Positions 26,222 to 37,487 are shown, counted from the stretch's first letter. The stretch: 37,487 bases of DNA from Caulobacteraceae bacterium (GCA_947475845.1 CANJMO010000019.1:1-37487), one strand, 5' to 3'. The notes: generated from the letters alone by a model not told the origin. Numbers and translations: made by a program.

Positions 26222-28384
26222 ATGAGCCGCATCGCCCAAGTCCTGCTGCCCCTGCCCCTGCCCGAGGCTTTCGACTACGCCGAACCCGACGGCATGGGGT
26301 TGGTTCCCGGCGACATCGTCGCGGTGCCGCTCGGCCCGCGCCAGATCGGCGGGGTGGTGGTGAGCGTGCGCGACGGCGCGGGCCATAACCGGCCGCTGAA
26401 GCCGGTCCTGCACCGGCTGGATGAAGCGCCGCTGCCGCCGGGCGCCCTGGCGTTCATTGAATGGGCCGCCCGCTACAGCGTCGATGTCCCCGGCGCGCCC
26501 CTGTCGATCGCCCTGCGCGGCGCCCGCGCCCCGCGTCCCAAGCCGGCGCGCATGCTGCTGGCCACCGGCGTGCAGCCCGCCCGGCCGACACCGGCCCGCG
26601 CCCGGGTGCTGGCCGCCGCCGCCGGCGGACCGATCGCCCCCGCCGCCCTGATCGCGCAGGCTCAGGTCTCGTCCGGCGTGATCAAGGGCCTGATCGACGA
26701 GGGCGCGCTGGAAGTGCTGCTTCAGGTGACCCCGGCGGCGTTCGACGAGCCGGACCTGGACCGCCCCACCCCCCCGCTCAACCCCAGCCAGGCGGCGGCG
26801 GCCAAGGCCCTGACCCTGCTGCAGGCCCAGGGCGGGTTCCAGGCGGCGCTGCTGGACGGGGTCACCGGCTCGGGCAAGACCGAGGTCTATCTGGAGACGG
26901 CAGCCGCGCTGCTGCGCGCCGACCCGCAGGGGCAGATCCTCGTGCTGCTGCCCGAGATCGCCCTGACCCAGGCGGTGCTGGCGCGGTTCGAGGACCGCTT
27001 CGGCGTCATGCCCGGCGAATGGCACTCCGGCATCGCCCCGCCCAAACGGCGCAAGGTGTGGGAAGCGGTCGGCGCCGGACGCTGCCGGATCGTGGTCGGC
27101 GCCCGGTCGGCCCTGTTCCTGCCATTCAACAGGCTGCGCCTGATCGTGGTCGACGAGGAGCACGACGGCTCGTTCAAGCAGGAGGAGGGCTTCATCTATC
27201 AGGCCCGCGACATGGCCGTGGCCCGGGCCAAGATCGAGGGCGCCATGGTGGTGCTGGCCTCGGCGACACCGTCTCTGGAGAGCCTGTGGAACGCCGAAAG
27301 CGGACGCTACAAATGGCTGAAGCTGAAGGCGCGTCACGGGACCGCGGTCCTGCCCGACATCGGGCTGATCGACCTGAAGGAAACTCCGCCCGAGCCCGGC
27401 CGCTGGCTGTCGCCGCCCCTGGTCCGCGCCGTGGCCGAGACTCTCGGCCGTGGCGAGCAGGCCCTGCTGTTCCTCAACCGCCGGGGCTACGCGCCCCTGG
27501 TTCTGTGCCGGTCGTGCGGCGAGAAGCTGACCGCGCCCGATACCGACAGCTGGCTGGTGGAGCACCGCTATACCGGGCGCCTGATCTGCCACCTGACCGG
27601 CTTTTCCATGCCCAAGCCGAAGACGTGCCCGCATTGCGGAGCAGCCGACAGCCTGGTCTCGATCGGACCGGGAGTGGAGCGGGTCGAGGAGGAGGCGCGC
27701 CAGCTATTCCCCGACGCCAATATCGCCGTCTTCTCGTCGGATACGGTGATGGACGCCGAGGCGGCGCGGGCCCTGATCGGGCGCATGGAGGCCGGCGAGA
27801 TCGACATCCTCGTGGCGACCCAGGCCGCCGCCAAGGGCCACAACTTCCCCAACCTGACCCTGGTCGGCGTGGTCGACGCCGATCTGGGCCTGCGCGGCGG
27901 AGACCTGCGCGCGGCCGAGCGCACCTATCAGCTGCTGGCCCAGGCCACCGGCCGCGCGGGGCGGGCCGAGCGCCCAGGCCGGGCCCTGCTGCAGACATAC
28001 GCCCCCGACCACGCGGTGATGCAGGCCCTGAAGGCCCAGGACCGCGACGCCTTCGTCGCCGTGGAGATGGCCGAGCGCGAAGCCGCGCGCCTGCCGCCGT
28101 TCGGCCGCCTGGCGGCGGTGATCGCTTCTGGCCCGGACGCCGAGGCGCTGGAAACCTATGTCCGGGCCCTGGCCGCCGCGGTGCCCAACACCACCGACGT
28201 CGAGGTCTATGGCCCCGCCGACGCGCCCCTGGCCCTGGTGCGCGGGCGCCGCCGCAAGCGGTTCCTGATCCGCGCCGACCGCACCGTGGACCTGCAGGCC
28301 TTCCTCAGCGCCTGGCGCGCCCGTGTCCGCCCGCCCGCCTCTGTGCGCGTGGTCATCGATGTGGATCCCTACAGCTTCCTCTAG
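26222..28384 (+). CDS. priA: Primosomal protein N' (replication restart helicase PriA)
   Basis: A 720-residue superfamily 2 helicase that reloads the replisome at collapsed forks. The N-terminal 3'-DNA-binding domain (VLLPLPLPEAFDYAEPDG) is followed by Walker A GVTGSGKTEV, DEEH (Walker B), SATPSLES, and later motifs including TQAAAKGHNFPNLTLVGVVD and ATGRAGRAERPG. The zinc region normally has eight cysteines in four CxxC pairs; here C429, C432, C469 and C472 are present, but A438, T441 and T459 replace three of the other four, leaving C456. The nested pairing of the family predicts that one zinc site is intact and the other lost. ATG 26222 is preferred over the in-frame TTG three codons upstream (26213). 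The gene is divergent from fsa. Confidence 0.96.
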   Translation: MSRIAQVLLPLPLPEAFDYAEPDGMGLVPGDIVAVPLGPRQIGGVVVSVRDGAGHNRPLKPVLHRLDEAPLPPGALAFIEWAARYSVDVPGAPLSIALRGARAPRPKPARMLLATGVQPARPTPARARVLAAAAGGPIAPAALIAQAQVSSGVIKGLIDEGALEVLLQVTPAAFDEPDLDRPTPPLNPSQAAAAKALTLLQAQGGFQAALLDGVTGSGKTEVYLETAAALLRADPQGQILVLLPEIALTQAVLARFEDRFGVMPGEWHSGIAPPKRRKVWEAVGAGRCRIVVGARSALFLPFNRLRLIVVDEEHDGSFKQEEGFIYQARDMAVARAKIEGAMVVLASATPSLESLWNAESGRYKWLKLKARHGTAVLPDIGLIDLKETPPEPGRWLSPPLVRAVAETLGRGEQALLFLNRRGYAPLVLCRSCGEKLTAPDTDSWLVEHRYTGRLICHLTGFSMPKPKTCPHCGAADSLVSIGPGVERVEEEARQLFPDANIAVFSSDTVMDAEAARALIGRMEAGEIDILVATQAAAKGHNFPNLTLVGVVDADLGLRGGDLRAAERTYQLLAQATGRAGRAERPGRALLQTYAPDHAVMQALKAQDRDAFVAVEMAEREAARLPPFGRLAAVIASGPDAEALETYVRALAAAVPNTTDVEVYGPADAPLALVRGRRRKRFLIRADRTVDLQAFLSAWRARVRPPASVRVVIDVDPYSFL

Positions 28385-28413
28385 TCCAGTGGAGACTAGC
28401 GACCGTGCGATGG

Positions 28414-28441
28414 GTCGAATTTCGACATAAGCGGTCGATTT
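28414..28441. promoter_or_regulatory. Palindrome and partial repeat before the RHH gene
   Basis: GTCGAATTTCGAC (28414-28426) is a perfect inverted repeat around one central base. GGTCGATTTC at 28432-28441 repeats most of its left part (GGTCGAATTTC, 28413-28423). It lies in a 195-base gap of lower GC content upstream of a gene for a ribbon-helix-helix protein, so it is a candidate operator. Confidence 0.4.
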
Positions 28442-28579
28442 CAGTCCGCGCCTCAGCATCCGCCGTCCGCGACCGCTTGGGCTTGTTCGAAGCCGAGCGC
28501 TTTGGGTCGGGAACCGTACGCACGGGTCCGCGTATTACGTCGTATCGACAGTGTAAGACGACTGGGCAAAGGCGCCATC

Positions 28580-28981
28580 ATGAAGAAACTGGTGACCTTC
28601 AGGCTCGACGCTGACCTGCTCGATCGGGTGAAGAAGACGGCCCAGGCCGAGAATCGCACCCTGACCAATTTCGTCGAAACGGTGCTCATGCTCGAGGATT
28701 TGGGGCACACGGTGCTGCAGGCCAACTCGGCCGATAGCGCGCTCGATGTCGTTCGCGATCACGGCCAGATCGATCTGGTCATATCCGACCAGGCCATGCC
28801 GGGCATGACCGGCGTCCAGCTGGCCGAAGCGCTGGCGCAGATGCGGCCCGGCCTTCGCGTGATCCTGGCCACCGGCTATGCCGAACTGCCGCCGGGAACC
28901 GATCCGCGTCTGCACCGCCTGGCCAAGCCCTTCACCCAGAGCCAGCTGGCCCTGGCGGTCGACGCCATAGCCCAAGCCTGA
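28580..28981 (+). CDS. Ribbon-helix-helix domain fused to a partial receiver domain
   Basis: A 133-residue chimera. Residues 1-37 (MKKLVTFRLDADLLDRVKKT, then LTNFVETVL) are a CopG/Arc-like ribbon-helix-helix that should bind DNA as a dimer. Residues 38-130 match a response-regulator receiver from its first helix onward: EDLGHTVLQANSADSALDVV, LVISDQAMPGMTG with phospho-acceptor D70, ILATGYAELPP with T98, and LAKPF with K116. The first beta strand and its paired acidic residues, which hold Mg2+, are missing, replaced by the RHH domain, so phosphorylation is doubtful. The frame is intact. ATG 28580 lies after a weak purine stretch (GGGCAAAGG). It converges on a hybrid histidine kinase with only four bases between stops. 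Confidence 0.8.
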   Translation: MKKLVTFRLDADLLDRVKKTAQAENRTLTNFVETVLMLEDLGHTVLQANSADSALDVVRDHGQIDLVISDQAMPGMTGVQLAEALAQMRPGLRVILATGYAELPPGTDPRLHRLAKPFTQSQLALAVDAIAQA

Positions 28982-28985
28982 TCGA

Positions 28986-30998
28986 TCAAGCCTCGCGGTC
29001 GATCAGTTCGCGGACCTTGGCCGCCAGGGCGGTCATCTCGAACGGCTTGGTCATGACGTCCATGCCGTCGTCCAGGCCGCCGCCGACCACGGCGCTCTCG
29101 GCGTAGCCGGTGATGAACAGCACTTTCAGCGAGGGGCGCGCGACCCGCGCCGCGTCCGCCAGCTGGCGTCCGTTCATGCTGCCGGGCAGGCCGACGTCGG
29201 TGACCAGAAGATCGATCCGCGCGCCTGTCCCCAGCACCTTCAGCCCGGATGGACCGTCCTCGGCCTCCAAAACCGCATAGCCGCTGTCGGTCAGCACCTC
29301 GGCCACCAGCATGCGCACGATGTCCTCGTCGTCGACCACCAGCACAGTCTCCCCTGCCCCGACCTCGGCGGCAGCCGCCGGCACCGCCTCGTCCTGCGCC
29401 TCAGCGCCCGCATGACGCGGCAGATACAGGCGCATGACCGTGCCGCGCCCGACCTCGGACCACACCTGTACCTGTCCGCCCGACTGGCGCGCGAACCCAT
29501 AGACCATCGACAGGCCCAACCCCGTGCCCTGGCCCAAAGGCTTGGTGGTGAAGAAGGGGTCGAACACGCGGGCGGCCACCTCCGGCGCCATGCCCGAGCC
29601 GGTATCGGCGACGCTGAGGCAGACATAGGGACCGGGCGTCAGCTCCAGATCGCGCGCGGCGGCGGCGGCGAGCGTCAGGTCGGCGGTTTCGATGGTCAGC
29701 CGGCCGCCGGCCGGAGCCATGGCGTCGCGAGCGTTGATGCTGAGGTTGAGCAGAGCGTTCTCAAGCTGGGAGGGATCGACTTCGATCGCCCCCAGGTTGC
29801 CGGCGGCGCGCACCTCGATCCGCACGTCCGGCCCGACGCTGCGGCGCAGCAGCTCTTCCATGCCGTGGATCAGACGATTGGCGTCGGTGAGCTTGGGAGC
29901 CAGGGTCTGACGGCGGGCGAAAGCCAGCAGCCGCTGGGTCAGGGCCGCCGCGCGCCGGGCCGATGCCTGGGCCCCGTCGATATAGCGCTCGAGGCCGCTC
30001 AAGCGGCCCTGGCCGATGCGTTTTTGCAGAAGTTCGAGCGAACCGGAAATTCCGGCCAGCAGGTTGTTGAAGTCGTGGGCCAGACCCCCGGTCAGCTGGC
30101 CGACCGCCTCCATCTTCTGGCTCTGGCGCAGCGCCTCATGGGCCGCGGCCAGCTCGGCCTCCTGGTCCTTCTGCGCTGTGATGTCTCGGGCGCTGCAATA
30201 GAACCGCCCGCCTTCCGGCAGGGCGACCCAGGATAGCCAGCGATAGCCGCCGTCCTTGCAGCGATAGCGGTTTTCGAAACGAAACACCGGCTCGCCCCGG
30301 GTCAGCCGGCTCAGGCCCGCGCTGGTCGACGCCACGTCGTCAGGGTGGACCAGGCTCAGCAGCGGCGTAGCGCTGACCTCCTCATGCGACCAGCCCAGCA
30401 CCGTCGCCCAGGCCGGGTTGGAGTCCTCGAAGAAACCCTCGGTATTGGCCACGCCCAATATCTCGGGGCTCAGCGACCAACTGCGGCCGCCGACGTGCGA
30501 GCGGCGCAGGATCTCCCGCTCGAGGTTGAGGTTCAATTCCCGCAGCGCCCCCACCGCATGGTCGCGCTGGCGCACCATGGAGCGCACCGCGCCGCGGAAG
30601 GCTTCGGCCAGGATCAGGATGACCATGGCGCTGATGCCGTTGACGATGGTGCGGGCCAGGTCGGGCTGGGTGGCGAATTGGAACGAGTGCTGAACGGGGA
30701 CGAGGTAGTACCAAATCCACACGAAGGCCGAGACATAGGTCACCACGCCCGACTGCCATCGTCCGTACAGGGTCGAGATCAGGACGAAGGGATAGACCAG
30801 GGCGTAGGGTCCGGAGGTCGGCGCCCAGACGGTCACCAGCAGGCGCTCGAGGATCATGACCCCGGTGCAGGCCAGGCCGAACAGACCCTGGGCGAGCAGA
30901 GCCGCTCGGCCGGACCACAGGTCGGCGACGTCGAACTGGGCGAAACGCTGGAACGGTGTCTGCACGTCCTCCCCTGGATGCGTGCTTTGCAAGGACAC
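28986..30998 (-). CDS. Hybrid sensor histidine kinase (membrane-PAS-HisKA-HATPase-REC)
   Basis: A 670-residue inner-membrane kinase. About three to four helices at residues 30-140 ([15 protein letters not shown]-like region to [17 protein letters not shown]) resemble the DUF4118/KdpD-type sensor region. A PAS domain occupies about 175-280 ([40 protein letters not shown]). HisKA has phospho-acceptor H308 in [14 protein letters not shown], an HWE/NtrB-like AHDFNN box. The ATPase has N-box [16 protein letters not shown], and [11 protein letters not shown]. The C-terminal receiver carries [10 protein letters not shown] and D601 in [11 protein letters not shown]. The kinase therefore passes phosphate internally. 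I used GTG 30998; GTG 30965, preceded by GGGGAGG, is an alternative. The signal is unknown. No separate response regulator is adjacent except the truncated chimera facing it. Confidence 0.9.
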   Translation of the reverse strand: MSLQSTHPGEDVQTPFQRFAQFDVADLWSGRAALLAQGLFGLACTGVMILERLLVTVWAPTSGPYALVYPFVLISTLYGRWQSGVVTYVSAFVWIWYYLVPVQHSFQFATQPDLARTIVNGISAMVILILAEAFRGAVRSMVRQRDHAVGALRELNLNLEREILRRSHVGGRSWSLSPEILGVANTEGFFEDSNPAWATVLGWSHEEVSATPLLSLVHPDDVASTSAGLSRLTRGEPVFRFENRYRCKDGGYRWLSWVALPEGGRFYCSARDITAQKDQEAELAAAHEALRQSQKMEAVGQLTGGLAHDFNNLLAGISGSLELLQKRIGQGRLSGLERYIDGAQASARRAAALTQRLLAFARRQTLAPKLTDANRLIHGMEELLRRSVGPDVRIEVRAAGNLGAIEVDPSQLENALLNLSINARDAMAPAGGRLTIETADLTLAAAAARDLELTPGPYVCLSVADTGSGMAPEVAARVFDPFFTTKPLGQGTGLGLSMVYGFARQSGGQVQVWSEVGRGTVMRLYLPRHAGAEAQDEAVPAAAAEVGAGETVLVVDDEDIVRMLVAEVLTDSGYAVLEAEDGPSGLKVLGTGARIDLLVTDVGLPGSMNGRQLADAARVARPSLKVLFITGYAESAVVGGGLDDGMDVMTKPFEMTALAAKVRELIDREA

Positions 30999-31044
30999 TA
31001 GCGGGCAAACCGGCCGCGGTCACGGCCCCCGCTTTTGCGGGAGG

Positions 31045-32685
31045 CTAGGCCTCGACCCCGCCCGCCCCCTCGCCCGGCTCCGCGACCGGCTCGGCATGGA
31101 CGTGGTGTTTGCGCAGCTCGACTTTCGGGATGGCGAAGATCGCCAGCAGGCCAAGGCCGACCACACCCAAGGCGGCCACGAACACCGTCGACATCGAGGC
31201 CGAGAACGCCGCCTTGACCACCGGGTCGATGGCGACCTGGGCGGCGCCGATCTGGCCTTCGTGGTTCAGCGCCAGGGCCTGCAACTGGGCCAGTCCCGTG
31301 TTGGAGCCGGCTTCGCCGCGCGCCGCCATCTCGGCGGCGAGGCGGGCCGTGAGCAGAGCGCCGCACAGGGCCGTGCCCACCGTCGAGCCGATCTGGCGGA
31401 AGAACTGGCTGGCGCTGGTCACGGCCCCGAGCTGGCCGTCGGGCGCGGAGTTTTGGGCCACGGTGGAGAACAGGCTCTGGGCTGGGCCGAGGCCAAGGCC
31501 GACGATGAACATGCGCCAGGCGACCTGGCCGACGGTGGCCCCGTCGCCCATCCGGCTCATCAGGAAGATGCCCAGGAGCAGGCACAGGGCGCCGGCGATC
31601 ATGTAGCGCTTGTAGTGGCCGGTCTTGGACACCAGCCGGCCGGCGAAGCCGCTGGACAGGACCAGGCCGAACATCATCGGCAGGATCGCCACCCCGCTCT
31701 TGGTCGCCGGCACCCCGAGGCCCAGCTGCAGGTAGAGCGGCAGGAAGGTGACCACCGCCATGAACGACATGGCGATCAGGAAAGAGGCCAGGGTAGTGGT
31801 CCAGAACGGGCGAATCTTGAACAGGGCGAGGGGCATGATCGGCTCGGGCACCACCTGCTCGACCAGCATGAACACGCCGATGCCGACGGCAAACACCGCG
31901 AACAGGCCAAGGATGATCGGCGAGCCCCACGGGTGGACGTGGCCGCCCCAGCTCAGCGCCAGCATCAGGGCGGCGACGGAAATGGCGATCAGGGCGGCCC
32001 CGGCGAAGTCGATCTTGGCCTGACGCTTCCTGACCGAGATCGGCATGCGGGTGACGATCATGAACAGCGACAGGGCCGCCAGCGGCAGGTTCAGATAGAA
32101 GATCCAGCGCCAGCCGGCGATGTGCAGACCGCCGATATCGACCGTGCCGTGCTCGGTGAAGAAGCCCCCCACCACCGGGCCGATCACGCTGGCCAGACCG
32201 AACACCGCGCCAACCATGCCGGCGTATTTGCCGCGCTCGCGCGGGGGGAAAAGGTCGCCGATCGAGGCGAAGGCGCCGGTGAACAACGCACCCCCGCCTA
32301 TGCCTTGAACGCCGCGGAACAAGATCAGCTGGGTCATGCCGCCGCCGAGCAGCGGCAGATCGCCAAACTCGCCCGACAGGCCGCACAGCCACGAGCCGAA
32401 CACAAACAGGCCGATGCCGACGATCATCACCAGCTTGCGCCCGTAGAGATCGCCGATCTTGCCCCAGATCGGCACCATCACCGTGGACGACAGCAGATAG
32501 ATGGTGGTGACCCAGGCGTAGAGCTCCAGCCCCTTAAGCTCGGCCACGATGCGCGGCATGGCGGTGGAGACGATGGTCTGGTCCAGCGCGCTCAGCAGCA
32601 GCACGATCATAAGAGCGAGGAAGGTGACCTTCTTCTCCCGGTCCGTGGGGACGTGCGGGGCGGCGGCGGCGGCTTTTGAGGTCAT
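31045..32685 (-). CDS. MFS drug:H+ antiporter, DHA2 family (14 TM, EmrB/QacA-like)
   Basis: A 546-residue inner-membrane exporter. [20 protein letters not shown] (TM1 with the DHA2 D-x-T motif) is followed by [13 protein letters not shown] (motif A), [20 protein letters not shown] (TM4 motif B region) and GPVVGGFF (motif C, antiporter signature) before [15 protein letters not shown]. Hydrophobic segments total about 14, as in EmrB/QacA. An Ala-rich N-terminus and an acidic C-terminal tail ([11 protein letters not shown]) face the cytosol. No EmrA-like membrane fusion protein is adjacent. The start ATG 32685 overlaps the terC stop by four bases (ATGA), so the pump is translated as the second gene of a terC operon. 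Substrate unknown. Confidence 0.92.
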   Translation of the reverse strand: MTSKAAAAAPHVPTDREKKVTFLALMIVLLLSALDQTIVSTAMPRIVAELKGLELYAWVTTIYLLSSTVMVPIWGKIGDLYGRKLVMIVGIGLFVFGSWLCGLSGEFGDLPLLGGGMTQLILFRGVQGIGGGALFTGAFASIGDLFPPRERGKYAGMVGAVFGLASVIGPVVGGFFTEHGTVDIGGLHIAGWRWIFYLNLPLAALSLFMIVTRMPISVRKRQAKIDFAGAALIAISVAALMLALSWGGHVHPWGSPIILGLFAVFAVGIGVFMLVEQVVPEPIMPLALFKIRPFWTTTLASFLIAMSFMAVVTFLPLYLQLGLGVPATKSGVAILPMMFGLVLSSGFAGRLVSKTGHYKRYMIAGALCLLLGIFLMSRMGDGATVGQVAWRMFIVGLGLGPAQSLFSTVAQNSAPDGQLGAVTSASQFFRQIGSTVGTALCGALLTARLAAEMAARGEAGSNTGLAQLQALALNHEGQIGAAQVAIDPVVKAAFSASMSTVFVAALGVVGLGLLAIFAIPKVELRKHHVHAEPVAEPGEGAGGVEA

Positions 32686-33446
32686 GGCGCCGTCCGTACC
32701 GCCCGGCGACGGGCCCGGGCAAGCATGTTCAGGCCCTCGACGAAGCCGGAGAAGGCCATGGCGGCGTAGATATATCCCTTGGGCACATGCTGGCCGAACC
32801 CCTCGGCGATCAGGATCATGCCGATCATCAGCAGGAAGCCGAGGGCCAGCATGACGATCGACGGGTTCTTGTTGATGAAGGCCGCCAGCGGTCCGGACGC
32901 CACCATCATCAGGCCGACGGCGATGATCACGGCGGCGCACATGATCGGCAGCTGATCGGTCATGCCGATCGCGGTCAGGATGCTGTCGATGGAAAACACC
33001 ACGTCGAGCGCCAGCACCTGGACGATGGCGGCGGCGAAGCTGGTCCCCGCCTTGGCCGCCGGCGCCTTGCCGCTATCGTCATGGCCGCCGTCCTCGCCGG
33101 CCGGCTGGACCGTGTGATGGATTTCGCTGGTGGCCCTCCAAACCAGAAACAGCCCCCCGGCGGCCAGAATCAGGTCGCGCCAGGAGAAGTCATGGCCCAT
33201 CAGGGTCAGCACCGGCCGGGTCAGGCCGACGATGAACACCAGGGTCCCCAGCAACAGCAGCCGCAGGATCAGGGCCAGGCTGATGCCCAATCGACGCGCC
33301 TTGCCGCGCGTGGCCTCGGGCAGCTTGTTGGTGAGGATGGCGATGAACACCAGATTGTCGATGCCGAGCACGACCTCCATCACCACCAGGGTGGCCAGGG
33401 CCAACCATGCGGCTGGGTCGCTCGCCAAGCTTAAAAGCTGGTCCAT
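32682..33446 (-). CDS. TerC family membrane protein
   Basis: A 254-residue inner-membrane protein with about seven to eight helices. The TerC motif [19 protein letters not shown] lies near residue 25, and its counterpart [19 protein letters not shown] near residue 145; the paired acidic residues are thought to bind metal. A short His/Asp-rich cytosolic loop ([10 protein letters not shown]) separates the two halves. TerC-family members include Mn2+ exporters such as Alx and MeeF, so metal efflux or insertion of metal into exported proteins is a reasonable inference. Downstream DHA2 pump overlaps by four bases. Transcription is divergent from the atp operon. Confidence 0.92.
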   Translation of the reverse strand: MDQLLSLASDPAAWLALATLVVMEVVLGIDNLVFIAILTNKLPEATRGKARRLGISLALILRLLLLGTLVFIVGLTRPVLTLMGHDFSWRDLILAAGGLFLVWRATSEIHHTVQPAGEDGGHDDSGKAPAAKAGTSFAAAIVQVLALDVVFSIDSILTAIGMTDQLPIMCAAVIIAVGLMMVASGPLAAFINKNPSIVMLALGFLLMIGMILIAEGFGQHVPKGYIYAAMAFSGFVEGLNMLARARRRAVRTAP

Positions 33447-33473
33447 ATCTATCCCTGAATCCCTTGCCGAGGG

Positions 33474-33502
33474 TGTCTAGCCTTCAACGCGCGACGCGTC
33501 AT
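33474..33502 (-). promoter_or_regulatory. Candidate terC promoter
   Basis: On the minus strand ATGACGC (33496-33502), a 14-base spacer and GCTAGACA (33474-33481); 6/7 and 6/8 matches to the Caulobacter housekeeping consensus. The leader would be about 20 bases. Confidence 0.5.
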
Positions 33503-33766
33503 CAGGAACCCTCGCCCCATATAAAGAGGGCCGGTGCGGCGGGGCTAAATTAAGACACACATCGCCACGCCCTCCCAAGAAGGACCGATTGCCGCTCCGG
33601 CGTCGGTTGCGATGCGGAAACACGCGTGCTATCACCCGCCCGGCTTCGGGCAAGGGGGTTTGTAAGGCCTTCCGAGCTCACGTGCTTTCCTGAGCGCTTT
33701 CAAGCCTTTGGGTCGCCGCGATGGTCTGTCGCGGCCGGCCGTTAAACGCACCGGGCGGAATAGATT
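33503..33766. other. Divergent terC/atpH intergenic region
   Basis: Together with the terC promoter this 320-base gap (33447-33766) holds no gene I can support. It contains the atp promoter candidate at 33607-33635, a small hairpin CCCG-CCCGGCTTCGGGC around 33636-33651, and otherwise unremarkable sequence. I looked for a yybP-ykoY (Mn2+) riboswitch in the terC leader and did not see its conserved core. Confidence 0.5.
33607..33635 (+). promoter_or_regulatory. Candidate promoter of the atpHAGD operon
   Basis: TTGCGAT (33607-33613), a 14-base spacer, and GCTATCAC (33628-33635), seven of eight matches to the Caulobacter -10 GCtANAWC. It implies a leader of about 125 bases before atpH. Confidence 0.6.
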
Positions 33767-34321
33767 TTGGCTGACGATTCCAAGCAGACGGACGTGGGTG
33801 CGCGCTACGCGCAGGCCTTGTTCGATTTGGCGCTAGAAACCAAGGCGTTGGACGCCGTGGAGAGCGACCTCAGGGCGCTTCGGCTGGCGCGTGAGGAAAG
33901 CCCCGAGCTGCGCGCCGTGATGGCCTCGCCGATCTACAGCGCCGCCGACAAGGGCAAGGCTCTGACCGCGATCGGCCAAAAGATCGGCTTCAATCCGACC
34001 ACATTGAATTTCATCGGCGTGCTGGCGGCCAACAACCGCGCCTCGGCCCTGCGGGCGATCATCACCGCCTTCCAGCGCCTGTCCGCCGCCCATCGCGGCG
34101 TGGTCGCCGCCGACGTCACCACCGCCATCAAGCTGACCGCCGCCCAGGCCAAGGGCATCCAGAAGGCCCTGGCCCAGGCTTTGGGCAAGGAGCCCGAGAT
34201 CACCACCCACGTGGATCCCGCGATCCTCGGCGGGCTGAAGGTCAAGGTGGGCTCGCGTCTGTTCGACGCGTCCCTCCGTTCCAAGCTCGATTCCCTCAAG
34301 TTCGCCCTCAAGAGAGCGTAG
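33767..34321 (+). CDS. atpH: F1F0 ATP synthase delta subunit
   Basis: A 184-residue stator subunit that links the F1 head to the peripheral stalk. [20 protein letters not shown] is the conserved N-terminal helix of the family, [20 protein letters not shown] follows, and the C-terminal region has [20 protein letters not shown], the delta signature. Initiation is at TTG 33767: an in-frame stop lies two codons earlier, and the next candidate (GTG 33794) would remove part of the conserved start. The purine tract GGGCGGAA is the likely ribosome-binding site. It is first in an F1-only operon; the F0 genes are elsewhere, as in other alphaproteobacteria. Confidence 0.95.
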   Translation: MADDSKQTDVGARYAQALFDLALETKALDAVESDLRALRLAREESPELRAVMASPIYSAADKGKALTAIGQKIGFNPTTLNFIGVLAANNRASALRAIITAFQRLSAAHRGVVAADVTTAIKLTAAQAKGIQKALAQALGKEPEITTHVDPAILGGLKVKVGSRLFDASLRSKLDSLKFALKRA

Positions 34322-35866
<1,545 letters not shown>

Positions 35867-35885
35867 CCCCTGAGGTCCCGCCGAG

Positions 35886-36764
35886 ATGGCCAGCCTTAAG
35901 GACATGCGCAATCGGATCTCGAGCGTGAAAGCCACGCAGAAGATCACGAAAGCGATGCAGATGGTGGCGGCGGCGAAACTGCGCCGCGCCCAGGACGCCG
36001 CTGAGAGCGCGCGCCCCTATGCCCAACGGATGGCGGCCGTGATCGCCAACCTCGCGGCCGGGGTGTCAGGCGACGGCGCGCCCAAACTGCTGGCCGGCAC
36101 CGGCTCGAACAAGCGTCATCTGGTGATCGTGGCGGCGGCCGACCGCGGCCTCGCCGGCGGCTTCACCTCGTCCATCGTCCGCTTCGCCCGCGAGAAGATC
36201 GGGGCCCTGCTGGCCGAAGGCAAGGACGTGCGCATCATCTGCGTCGGCAAGAAATCGCGCGACCAGCTGCGCCGCCAGTACGGCGACCGGGTCATCGAAT
36301 CCTACGACCTGTCGGCCAACCGGGTGTTGAACCTGGGCGTCGCCCAGCCGATCGCCGACCAGATCCTGGCCGAGTTCGAAGCCGGCCGCGCCGATGTGGT
36401 GACCCTGGTCTACAGCCGCTTCCGCTCCGTGGTGCAGCAGATCCCGACCGCCAAGCAGCTGATCCCCGCCGTGGTCGACGCCGATGCGCCCGCCCCCGAT
36501 CTGCAGGGCGCCGCCTACGATTACGAGCCGGGCGAAGAGGAAATCCTCGACACCCTGCTTCCGCGCAACATCACCGTCCAGGTGCTCGCCGCCCTGCTCG
36601 AGAACATGGCCGGCTTCTATGCCAGCCAGATGAGCGCCATGGACAACGCCACCCGCAACGCCGGCGACATGATCGCCGCGCTCAATCTTCAATATAACCG
36701 CCAACGCCAAGCGCGGATCACCACGGAGCTGATCGAGATCATCTCCGCCGCCGCCGCCCTCTGA
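35886..36764 (+). CDS. atpG: F1F0 ATP synthase gamma subunit
   Basis: A 292-residue central-shaft subunit that turns inside the alpha3-beta3 head. The N-terminal helix [20 protein letters not shown] with [19 protein letters not shown] and the C-terminal helix [20 protein letters not shown] form the coiled-coil shaft and are highly conserved. The central Rossmann-like domain contains [20 protein letters not shown]. Full length; it lies 19 bases after atpA and 21 before atpD. Confidence 0.98.
   Translation: MASLKDMRNRISSVKATQKITKAMQMVAAAKLRRAQDAAESARPYAQRMAAVIANLAAGVSGDGAPKLLAGTGSNKRHLVIVAAADRGLAGGFTSSIVRFAREKIGALLAEGKDVRIICVGKKSRDQLRRQYGDRVIESYDLSANRVLNLGVAQPIADQILAEFEAGRADVVTLVYSRFRSVVQQIPTAKQLIPAVVDADAPAPDLQGAAYDYEPGEEEILDTLLPRNITVQVLAALLENMAGFYASQMSAMDNATRNAGDMIAALNLQYNRQRQARITTELIEIISAAAAL

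Positions 36765-37487
<723 letters not shown>

Noticed and set aside
31028-31041. Hairpin CCCGC-TTTT-GCGGG after the MFS gene as a terminator
   Set aside because: The stem is only five pairs and no U-tract follows on the minus strand, so terminator function is not supported.
30856-32679. A 607-codon plus-strand frame opposite the MFS pump and kinase
   Set aside because: Low-complexity His/Gln/Asp/Arg-rich translation typical of the antisense of a GC-rich gene; the minus-strand frames encode recognisable proteins.
33447-33560. Possible yybP-ykoY manganese riboswitch upstream of terC
   Set aside because: The leader from the candidate promoter is only about 20 bases and the conserved core sequences are not visible.

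Overview
This window is high-GC chromosomal DNA from an alphaproteobacterium, most likely of the Caulobacterales (Caulobacter/Phenylobacterium group). The evidence is the gene neighbourhoods (acnA-DUF1223-DUF2794; sucCDAB-lpdA with mdh nearby; DUF484-xerC beside priA; an F1-only atpHAGD operon) and at least five candidate promoters that fit the Caulobacter housekeeping consensus (TTGaCgS, a 14-nt spacer, GCtANAWC). I see no rRNA, tRNA, CRISPR array, transposase or prophage. Most of the window is core-metabolism chromosome.

Layout. 1-3.7 kb: the 3' end of aconitase, a secreted DUF1223 CxxC protein, a G-rich intergenic region, a DUF2794 protein, and a convergent Bax-inhibitor-1 membrane protein. 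3.1-5.2 kb: a DUF2306 membrane protein divergent from a membrane-anchored LytTR regulator, then a GNAT acetyltransferase. 5.2-8.6 kb: malate dehydrogenase, a HIT protein, a CitE-like lyase, DUF2237, and RNA 2',3'-cyclic phosphodiesterase. 8.6-13.1 kb: a CcdC-like membrane protein and an arylesterase, divergent from the ABC pair YbbA/YbbP. 13.1-14.1 kb: DUF1993 and an orphan HicB-type antitoxin. 14.2-22.8 kb: sucC, sucD, sucA, sucB, a DUF2007-like membrane protein, lpdA and a PhnA-C-domain protein; together these convert 2-oxoglutarate to succinate. 22.9-23.8 kb: a secreted retropepsin-fold protein that has lost its catalytic aspartates. 23.8-28.4 kb: xerC, DUF484 and fsa on the minus strand, priA on the plus strand. 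28.4-31 kb: a small RHH/partial-receiver fusion facing a hybrid histidine kinase. 31-33.4 kb: TerC and a 14-TM MFS pump in an overlapping pair. 33.4 kb to the end: atpH, atpA, atpG and partial atpD.

The central theme is energy metabolism: aconitase, malate dehydrogenase, the 2-oxoglutarate dehydrogenase complex with succinyl-CoA ligase, and the F1 sector of ATP synthase.

The most unusual signals are: (i) a 26-bp imperfect palindromic repeat present in at least five clear copies plus one diverged copy with a compensatory base pair; one copy lies in frame inside the PhnA-like gene and another supplies the last codons and stop of the GNAT gene; (ii) an RHH DNA-binding domain joined to a receiver domain that lacks its first strand; (iii) a double retropepsin-like protein with both catalytic Asp positions replaced; (iv) a PriA that retains one four-Cys zinc site while three of the four cysteines of the other are gone. 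I see no convincing new multi-gene defence or mobile system.
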